From Undaria pinnatifida (lineage: Eukaryota > Sar > Phaeophyceae > Laminariales > Alariaceae), in contig JABAKD010000019.1 in assembly GCA_012845835.1 (NCBI GenBank), positions 11,658,344 through 11,722,343 of the forward strand: DNA of 64,000 nt, written 5' to 3'. Positions within the stretch are counted from its first letter, which is position 1, and every line of letters begins with the position of its first letter. The notes below the pieces were generated by a model. The model searched no databases and was not told the origin of the DNA. It was given only the letters and a program-made list of their open reading frames with translations. Position numbers and translations under genes: made by a program. Of the stretch, positions 57,070 through 64,000 are shown in pieces.

Positions 57070-58658
57070 GCTTGCTATCGCATGCTGCTGTACCGTATAA
57101 TATGTGCACCATGCTGCTTTGCCGCTATGGGTATCATGTTGTCGTACGGGAACATCGTTAGACTCTGTATGTTGGGGGTCGCATGTCAGTTATGTTCGAA
57201 GCGCATGTTGGGGGTCGCATGTCAGTTATGTTCAAAGCGCGTACAATGCGCGGGTCTTGGAATCGTACTGGGTGCATGCCCAATAATGCTCGACGATGCC
57301 ATCTACCGTGACGTATACTAGTATTATATTGTGTGAGTCTCTGGTTGCTCGGAAAATGGAGAGATGGACCACTTTGGGTGTTAGGTGTGGCTCTCAGGAA
57401 GTCTGCTATCTATGTGTCCGCTGGTACTTGAAAACAGTCGTACGTTTGGCTTTAACTCGCATGCAAGTACGTCTGCTGCTCGTGCCCTGTTTGTCTGTCG
57501 CTCGAGGTGCCCGTCTGTATGCTCGTCGCGTATCATGATCATTCGTTCACCAACAAATACATGCATGCTGTTGAAGACCAAAAGTGTTCTGAGTTCAAAA
57601 TACTGCCGGAACATGCTGAACAGAAGCCAAAAGATTGCAATATTCTCGGGCTACCATTGTCTTTGTTTCTGGGCTGTGATGTCCGCGTTATACATACAAC
57701 ACACAAGCATAATCGCGCTCGTTTCACTCGGTTACAAGAATGCGAGTTGTGAGCTGGTTCTTCTTTTAGAGTCATCGCTCGTAATTCGTATACATGTAAA
57801 GCTAGTCGCACAGAGTCAACAACAGCGTACTATGAGTACATTGGCTGTGAATTCGCGGCTGCAATTTCATTGTGCAGTACTGTGGTAGAGCAGTGTAGCG
57901 AAGTCGATGAAGACCATGAGGCTGCTGCATTTTCATCACCATTGCCTCGTCTTTTGCCGTTAGCTGCAAAGTGGGTGTGTGTGCAAGAAGTCATGTCTTG
58001 TCTCAATCGTCAAGTACTATGATAACAGCCATGATAGTCACATGTGCAAGGTCATGTCCTGTTCCACATGGTATATCTGGTACCAGATATATAATAATAG
58101 GACAACGGGCATGATATTCACAGCAAATTACCAACTCTGTTACGCAGTTTTGGTTGTGAATGGACAGCAGTAAATGCACTATTCCTCTACTATATAGACC
58201 TACTTAAAGTACCGCCGCAGATGTATTTGTAGCAAGAGCTGGTGTACCCCATTCATTTAACTATTTCTGGGAATGGACCCTATCTATTGTCCCCAGATGA
58301 TTGTTGCTTTATGCACGATCTACAGCCAATGAGCGACCAGCAATCAGACAAAAAGGCCATACATACCAGGATTTCTTTTTTTATATTTATTTTCGTCTAA
58401 AAAACCTCGATCGAGTCTAAATTTCTCAACTACCAAATTATTTGTTCAGTGCTATTGCGTACTACGAATATTCCATCGACCAGACGAGAGTGACATCTAC
58501 GCAACAAGTAGCAGCATTATTATAACAACATTCGATCGATTGAATGACGAAGGCTGCAACACCGTGTTTCACGCCTAGAATACCCTCAGCAAGTCTCTCC
58601 ATGATCACTTTACACACAGAGAGACACAGTCAGTCTGCGAGCCTCGGATCTAGATATT
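57070..58658. other. 1.6 kb without a supported gene, with a 36-bp duplication
   Basis: The phrase ATGTTGGGGGTCGCATGTCA through AAGCGC is tandemly duplicated at 57169-57240 with one difference. A 167-codon plus frame at 57385-57888 is Ser/Leu/Cys-rich without motif and is not supported. Confidence 0.45.
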
Positions 58659-58867
58659 AGTGTGTTTGCGAAAGTACGTTTTTAGAAATTTACTTCTTCA
58701 AAAATTGTCCCGAAGGTAAGATTTGCGGTAAATTTCTGAAAAAAAGGCAAAAATGTACTTTATCGAAGGTAGGTTTTGATCAAAAGTTGCGGTAAATTTT
58801 GTCTCTCTGTTTTATTGGCCTACAACGCACCGAGCATTTGTCCGAGGCAGAACGCCTCTGCAAGGGC

Positions 58868-59551
58868 CTAATAGTGCCCCAACCACGGGACAAACAGGAC
58901 AAGCACCGCTGTTTGCACAGCAGCAGCACAAGCAACGAACGCACGGAGGATGGAGAGGGTAGTACCCTGAGCACGACGCGCAGGCGTAACATCAGAGATA
59001 TGCAGCAGGCCGGTGATGAACCGTCTGTTGCTGCCCTCTGCGTCCGTGACCAAGGGTTCAGCGCTTGCTGCAAGCTGTGGTGAACTTCTCGCAGCTGGCG
59101 GAGTCGAACGCACGCGGAGAGGAGCCTCAACGCAGAGAGCGATACCACGCGCCTTGATTGCGGCTATCGTGTGCCGCATCTGGCGAGATAGGACTCGTAT
59201 CAGTCCATCTGTGCGACAACAGCCACCGCGCTTCTCCAACATCACCGCGACTGAAGCATGGCATGACGTTTGGTTTAGGGCAGAGGAGCGGAAACTCCTC
59301 TGCCCTAAACCGCTGCGTGCACTGCGGATTCTTCGCAGGGTGGTGCTTCGCAATAACAGGTCCACGTTCCATGGGGAAACTGCGCTTCGCCTTCCCTTCC
59401 GTCGCATGAGGAAGGCGTTGCTCTGCTTGCAGCACGTGTAATGAGGTAGTCCCTGCTCACAAGGAGTTTTTACGCGCGAGACAGACCGCCATACCTCGGA
59501 TTTGTAGTCTGTTGGGTGCTTGCATGTACCGTGTTCCAGGTACTGCTGCAC
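58868..59551 (-). CDS. Unknown ORF inside the TIR-bounded element
   Basis: The minus frame has 227 codons. The plus strand is also open at 58799-59083 and 59013-59441, so the coding strand is not certain. The minus product is Arg/Ser/Ala-rich, with no catalytic or zinc-binding motif I recognise. A perfect 17-bp hairpin at 59272-59311 lies inside the frame, which is unusual for a real protein gene. Confidence 0.18.
   Translation of the reverse strand: MQQYLEHGTCKHPTDYKSEVWRSVSRVKTPCEQGLPHYTCCKQSNAFLMRRKGRRSAVSPWNVDLLLRSTTLRRIRSARSGLGQRSFRSSALNQTSCHASVAVMLEKRGGCCRTDGLIRVLSRQMRHTIAAIKARGIALCVEAPLRVRSTPPAARSSPQLAASAEPLVTDAEGSNRRFITGLLHISDVTPARRAQGTTLSILRAFVACAAAVQTAVLVLFVPWLGHY
59272..59311. repeat. 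Perfect 17-bp stem hairpin
   Basis: GGTTTAGGGCAGAGGAG and its exact complement flank a 6-base loop (CGGAAA). It would fold very stably as RNA or single-stranded DNA. Function unknown. Confidence 0.85.
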
Positions 59552-59646
59552 CTGAAACGAGAGGCTCGAGACTACAGTACGTACAACGAGTACTCGTATC
59601 GTATAGTACTATACAGCAGTAACTCGTACTGCTGCTGTACGTATAG
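59529..59646 (+). repeat. Repeat family F, copy 1
   Basis: Matches 63283-63412 in the same direction: TGCTGCACCTG, ACGAGAGGCTCGAGACT, AGTACGTACA.CGAGTACTCG and CTCGTACTGCTGCTG. The two copies lie near opposite ends of the candidate 4.9-kb element. Confidence 0.7.
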
Positions 59647-59691
59647 ACAGACGCCTCGCCATAGTACTTTTTCTGTGGTTGGTTTACCGCA

Positions 59692-59790
59692 GAGCCTTTC
59701 CTGCCCCCCCCGCCACACCGGCGGCATGCGGCAGGTTCTAGAGCCTTTTCTGCCCCCCCCGCCACCCCGGCGGCATACGGCAGGTTTTTG
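59692..59790 (+). repeat. ~50-bp tandem duplication
   Basis: AGAGCCTTT.CTGCCCCCCC, GCCAC.CCGGCGGCAT and CGGCAGGTT occur twice in adjacent units of about 50 bases. Confidence 0.85.
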
Positions 59791-61437
59791 ATGGGTGACT
59801 ATTGCCTTGCTGTAGGGTCTGCTTTTCTTTCTACTGCTTTTCTTCGCGTGTTCCTGGCTCCATAGCCAGACGGTTAGAGGTGTGGGAGTGGGGTTTGAGG
59901 AGCCGCATCTTCGACTCATGGTCTAGTTCGTAGAACCGGAGTTTCCTCGAATCTCCCATATTTCTGCATATGCGACTCATCAGGGTGGGCTAGTGTTAAG
60001 ATACGGCCTCGAAAGGCCTGAGAGTATCCGAATTTGAGATCATTTGGATGGGTTTCGTATGATAAGGTTGGCGGTTTATATTCGGGGAAGTTAGGAATTA
60101 GATCGGAGGCACGCGCCTCCGATCTCAGAAGCTATCCCGGGCTCTGGTGGAAACGAATAAAGCTACATCTCTACGAAGGAACGAAAGTGAGTACTCTCCG
60201 AAGACCTGCTCAATTGGCAGACCTGCAGGGGGCACTCTGTGTCCCCCACCTATTAATTTAACACCCCCCTACCTCTGATTTGTAGTTTGTTGGGTGCTTG
60301 CATGTATTATATGCATATGTACCATTTTGATTTTTTTGCCTAGTCCGTCCCTTTTTCTCCGCCGGCGCAGAGTTTTTTTGTGTGCTTTCTTCTGCAATGC
60401 GATCAGATTACCCGTCGGTATATTATCAGCCGTGTGCCGGGCTCATGGGACGTCCGTGGCGCGAGCTATGGCCGCGGAAAGCCGCCGAGACTGGCTCTAT
60501 TTTGCGGGGTATGAGACACTTCTGTCCCCGGGCAACCACACACTAGACGTATTTAAGCCTCGAGGTTAGGTCTTAAGTACTTCCAACTGGAAGAGCTAGG
60601 CCATTCGATATTTCGACCTTAAACGCATAAAAAAAACACCATATTATATGTCTAAAACTCGAAATAGTGGTCTCTTTCAGTACGCATAAAAAGAAAAGCC
60701 GAGGAAAGATCAAACTACTTGAAAATAGACTATGATATTTCTGCACTACTCCAGACGCAGATGGCAAGACGAGGATTTATGTCATGAGTCAGCACATGAG
60801 TGGGTGGAAACTTCGAGAAAGACCCTCCCCTGCCCATGCTGTGCGAGCTTGAACAAACGGCCAAAACAAATAACTGGTGCCTGGCAAAAACATTGAGTGC
60901 TTCGTACTCCATACTCGCTTCATATGTAGGATACCTCGCAGGCGTCTGCCGCCTTCGGTGTGCCTCAGTGTGGCAGTCAGTACAGCAGCACAGCAGGACT
61001 GGCCCTCAACCCTGTTCAATTTCCACCCTCGAAATGTAGGCATCCGTCTGATGTTTCCTCGAGCTTTTGTCGTCTGAAATGCTGTTGTTTGCTGGAAAAT
61101 ACTCGGAAAATTGCTTCAAATATGCACTTGGGCCAAAATGTGCCCAAGTGCATATTTTGGGAAAATCCATATCTCACCGTGGTCTGCCGCGGTCGTTAGG
61201 TCGATAAAATAGACCTATTTTGTAGACATTTAAGACACGATAGGGCATAATTTGGTTTAGAGCCTAAAATATAGGCATATCGTCAGGCTTAAATACGTCT
61301 ACTACACACACGGTGGAACTTTAGTCCTCGCACGTGCATCGGGGTGGCATCAAAATGTATTTGCGAGAGAATTTTCCCGCACTGCTAGACGCGGGCGCGG
61401 TGTATATGTACCCGCTGCAACGACGTGAACTATGTCA
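59791..61437. other. No supported gene; two strong hairpins
   Basis: Hairpins: 60100-60125 (AGATCGGAGGC, 11-bp stem) and 61118-61157 (AAATATGCACTTGGGC, 16-bp stem with 8-base loop), both perfect. A phrase GATTTGTAGT.TGTTGGGTGC found at about 59499 recurs at about 60278. Frames across the stretch lack motifs. Confidence 0.6.
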
Positions 61438-61583
61438 TTACTGTGAGTTCTCCCTCACAATTGACACGGTGGCTACCATACAGCAGTAGCGAAACCTGTA
61501 TAAAGAGATATAAAGTAGCAACACAACCCAAGCAAAAGTAACGATGTGCACACAACAGACCATATCGGCAACAAAAATCGGTA
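61438..61583 (+). repeat. OTU-locus leader, isolated third copy
   Basis: Repeats the 5' part of the two OTU units (CTGTGAGTTCTCCCTCACAA, GTATAAAGAGATATAAAGTAGC, ATGTGCACACAACAGACC) but then diverges. The frame from the shared ATG at 61545 ends after about 30 codons. The stretch TATAAAGAGATATAAAG sits 40 bases before the ATG and could serve as a TATA-type promoter element. Confidence 0.7.
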
Positions 61584-61905
61584 TGAACTGTCTACGATCA
61601 CAGCAGCAGCAAGCAACCGCAGAGAGCGGCAATAATATATAGATCATAAAAAATCAAATTTTATTGAGAACGGGATTTTTTTCTGGATGGACCGAGGAGA
61701 ATAAATACACAAGACGTTTACTCTCATCAAAAGAACATACACAGCGGTTTTACAATAGAGCACCACCAGCAAGCAGCACGTAGTCCATAGACTCTAACTT
61801 TACTGTGAGTTCTCCCTCACAATTGACACGGTGGATACCATACAGCAGTAGCGAGACCTGTATAAAGAGATATAAAGTAGCAACACAACTCAAGCAAAAG
61901 TAACG

Positions 61906-62343
61906 ATGTGCACACAACAGACCATATCGGCAACAAACATCGGTATAAGCACGCGGGGAAAAATACTGGACACAGAAAACAAACAACAAATTGACACCAA
62001 TGATTCCTCTAACAGCAACGACAGCAGTACAAACCCATCAGACAGCGAAAATGATCAAGACAACAACAGCGGCAACAATAACAATTCTGGTCAATGGTCC
62101 ATTATTCCCGAGATTGGTGATGGTGCATGTTTATTAAAATGTATCTCGCGTCGTGTGCACAACAACCCAGCTTTACATCACATCGTCCGTGCACATATTA
62201 TTGCCCACATCACAACCAATTTGTACACCGTTATCCCAGGATCAGGTTTCAACACCTTCCACGACAGCATCTTAGCTGGAGCAAATCAAGGTCATGTAGA
62301 TAATAAAGAATCATTTGTCGGTGTAGACAATATATATTTCTGA
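61906..62343 (+). pseudogene. OTU-like cysteine protease, C-terminally truncated copy
   Basis: From the ATG at 61906 the frame reads MCTQQTISATNIGIS, an Asn/Ser/Asp-rich low-complexity linker, then the start of an OTU domain: WSIIPEIGDGACLLKCIS with the catalytic Asp and Cys (DGxC), and HHIVRAHIIAHI. OTU enzymes remove ubiquitin or ubiquitin-like chains using a Cys-His pair. Here the unit is broken at AGANQ|GHVDN, so the distal part with the catalytic His is absent and 12 unrelated residues follow. Probably inactive. The N-terminus is intact, unlike the neighbouring copy. Confidence 0.7.
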
Positions 62344-62637
62344 ACGGAACAAACAACGCCAACGTGCCCGAAAAAGTTCCGTTTGTCTTGCAAAGTTCCG
62401 TCAGCAGCACCACCAGCAAGCAGCACGTAGTCCATAGACTCTAAGTTTACTGTGAGTTCTCCCTCACAATTGACACGGTGGTTACCATACAGCAGTAGCG
62501 AAACCTGTATAAAGAGATATAAAGTAGCAACACAACTCAAGCAAAAGTAACGATGTGCACACAACAGACCATATCGGCAACAAACATCGGTATAAGCGCG
62601 CGGGGAAAAATGCTGGACACAGAAAACAAACAACAAA

Positions 62638-63204
62638 TTGACACCAAAGACTCCTGTAACAAACAGCAGCGACAGCAGTACAAACCCATCAGACAGCGAA
62701 AATGATCAAGACAACAACAGCGGCAACAAAAACAATTCTGGTCAATGGTCCATTATTCCCGAGATTGGTGATGGTGCATGTTTATTAAGATGTATCTCGC
62801 GTCGTGTGCACAACAACCCAGCTTTACATCACATCGTCCGTGCACATATTATTGCCCACATCACGACCAATTTGTACACCGTTATCCCAGGATCAGGTTT
62901 CAACACTTTCCACGACAGCATCTTAGCTGGAGCAAATCAAGAACTTGTGGAAGTCGCTGGATCTCAACCTACTACATATATATCGAGTGTCGAAGAGTAT
63001 CTCCACTTCATGTCACAGCCTTACGCATATGCTACAAACGTAGAATTAATTGCTGCCACGCAGTTATACGGAGTGGACTTTCGAATAACTTATCACACCG
63101 AGTCTCAGCAATATCCCAACCCTCCTCCTCCAAATGTCTGTGATATCTTATATTATCCACATTCTTTCCACTACGCATCCCTCCGATATACACCTTCTGC
63201 ATAA
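62638..63204 (+). CDS. OTU-like cysteine protease, full domain copy
   Basis: The frame contains the whole OTU domain: DGACLLRCIS (catalytic Asp and Cys), IVRAHIIAHITTNLYTVI, SVEEYLHFMSQPYAYATNVE with LIAATQLYGVDFRI (the usual position of the Trp-Gly-Gly region and helix), and FHYASLRY with the C-terminal catalytic His. Length suits a single-domain OTU of about 180 residues. The ATG at 62553 aligned with that of the first copy is in another frame, because the linker has four extra bases, so translation from it would stop after about 45 codons. No other ATG precedes the domain in frame. A spliced or alternative start is possible. The linker is Asn/Ser-rich. The same leader with a TATA-like stretch lies upstream. 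Confidence 0.72.
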   Translation: MTPKTPVTNSSDSSTNPSDSENDQDNNSGNKNNSGQWSIIPEIGDGACLLRCISRRVHNNPALHHIVRAHIIAHITTNLYTVIPGSGFNTFHDSILAGANQELVEVAGSQPTTYISSVEEYLHFMSQPYAYATNVELIAATQLYGVDFRITYHTESQQYPNPPPPNVCDILYYPHSFHYASLRYTPSA

Positions 63205-63282
63205 ATACTTCATCATCAGTTGTAGTCATTCGACTTGCGTCGCCCCCGGGAGGCACGTGTCCACCTCCCGAAGGGGAACCTT

Positions 63283-63412
63283 GTACCGTGTACCAGGTAT
63301 GCTGCACCTGGAACGAGAGGCTCGAGACTGGAGTACGTACAGCGAGTACTCGTATATCGTATAATACTACGAGTACTCGTACTGCTGCTGCATGTACTCG
63401 TACGTATAATAT
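63283..63412 (+). repeat. Repeat family F, copy 2
   Basis: Counterpart of 59529-59646. It begins 79 bases after the OTU stop and is rich in CGAGTACTCGTA palindromic words. Confidence 0.7.
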
Positions 63413-63573
63413 AATCGCGCACATCCCCGTTTCCCTTCTAAATTTCGGAGGCGTCGCCTGCAGGATTTTGTTTACCGCTAGCGCAAACACACCAAAAACT
63501 CGGTGGGAAGGCTATTTACTTTTTTTAGCGGAAGGCAAGTAAATTTTTGGAAATGTATTTTCGCAAACACTCT

Positions 63574-63680
63574 ATTATAAAAATAAAAATACACACCAGC
63601 TGCTGTGAGATCGAAGATTTTGTCGAAACTCATATTTGCAAGCTGTGTGTGATACTCCGATCGCGCGTATATTGTAGTAT
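63574..63680 (+). repeat. Dispersed repeat family D, copy 2
   Basis: Matches 7907-8020 (GCTGTGAGATCGAAGAT, GTCGAAACTCAT, GCAAGCTGTGTGTGATACTC). It starts directly after the right TIR, so the candidate element may have inserted into or beside a family D copy. Confidence 0.65.
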
Positions 63681-63739
63681 CGTGCATGTAGTATCAGAAG
63701 CTGGCTCAGTGCGCGCCTGCCAGTTGCTACGTAGAGAAC

Positions 63740-63946
63740 ATGCAGCAAACATTTGGCCATCCCTCAGCTGGCCCTGGGTGCTTGGTTGAGTCGACACGTC
63801 AAGAAACGGACTCGAAACGTCTCTTCGTGGCCAAACTAGACGGTCAGTCGCCGTGGGCTCGGATTTTTCCGATCGAAATATATATGATGAAGCTCGGAAT
63901 CGAATTCACGCAAGAAACGTCGAAACGGCGGGAACGACAGAAGTAG
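63740..63946 (+). CDS. Unknown short ORF near the window end (68 aa)
   Basis: A true ATG opens a frame with ordinary, charged composition (RLFVAKLDGQSPWARIFPIE, MMKLGIEFTQETSKRRERQK) ending at 63946. No motif is recognised. It may be a small gene, an exon or chance, with no supporting neighbour. Confidence 0.22.
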   Translation: MQQTFGHPSAGPGCLVESTRQETDSKRLFVAKLDGQSPWARIFPIEIYMMKLGIEFTQETSKRRERQK

Positions 63947-64000
63947 AAGTAGTCTACTGTTAGTCTATACCAATCTCTTGGCATTACTTTACGTTTTACA

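Larger units (their letters stand above)
58659..63571. mobile_element. Candidate 4.9-kb TIR-bounded element carrying OTU genes
   Basis: The left end (58659-58699, starting AGTGTGTTTGCGAAAGTACG) and the right end read inwards (63571-63532, starting AGTGTTTGCGAAAATAC) match over about 36 aligned positions with 5 mismatches and a 2-base indel, ending in a shared AATTTACTT. Between them lie an ORF region at 58.8-59.5 kb, strong hairpins, direct repeats and the tandem OTU locus. No exact target-site duplication is visible and no DDE transposase is recognised, so the element may be old, non-autonomous or of an unknown class. Confidence 0.5.

Noticed and set aside
59690..59790. CRISPR-like repeated units
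   Set aside because: Only two adjacent units without spacers in a eukaryotic context; a simple tandem duplication.
63032..63490. 152-codon minus-strand frame
   Set aside because: Antisense to the OTU domain, which has recognisable catalytic motifs on the plus strand.

Overview
The window looks like nuclear DNA of a repeat-rich eukaryote, most likely a photosynthetic stramenopile close to the brown algae. The clues are intron-bearing coding sequence with GT/AG junctions, a leucine-rich-repeat (LRR) gene in which one exon encodes one repeat with phase-1 borders on both sides, RTE-like LINEs, a copia remnant, tRNA-derived SINEs, and a short (CCCTAA)n tract. The lineage call is an inference from sequence style (about 0.5); no rRNA, tRNA or organelle gene is present to test it. 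I found no complete housekeeping gene.

Layout. 1-9.9 kb: a possible exon edge at base 1, SINE and family A repeats, an almost full RTE-type LINE on the minus strand (endonuclease plus reverse transcriptase, one in-frame stop), and a G-rich tandem region next to telomere-like repeats. 10-21 kb: mostly non-coding, with a possible copia LTR border, several tandem repeats and two fold-back structures. 21.3-28 kb: a decayed Gln/Pro-rich gene, a 1.5 kb element with terminal inverted repeats (TIRs) carrying a Cys-rich ORF, a 0.8 kb MITE with CGACTG-rich ends, and a second, frameshifted RTE copy. 28-38.4 kb: a 3.2 kb inverted duplication with a 0.76 kb spacer, holding RTE remnants and family A sequence, with a roughly 310-bp direct repeat lying outside it on each side. 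38.9-46.5 kb: a SINE, a decayed copia pol and small uncertain ORFs. 46.5-51.4 kb: a multi-exon LRR gene on the minus strand and an array of hairpins carrying tRNA-like box A motifs. 51.4-58.6 kb: mostly non-coding, with a tandem array of about 300-bp units. 58.66-63.57 kb: a candidate 4.9 kb TIR-bounded element that contains a tandem OTU cysteine-protease locus.

How the parts relate. Nearly all recognisable coding sequence belongs to mobile elements or their relics. RTE relics occur in at least six places in different states of decay, which suggests long-lived activity. The SINEs share a 3' tail and probably depend on a LINE in trans. The LRR gene and the OTU locus are the best candidates for host-type or cargo functions. 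The most interesting items are the large inverted duplication, the TIR-bounded OTU element, the hairpin array with box A motifs facing both ways, and the Gln-position stop codons in the 21.5-22.9 kb gene.
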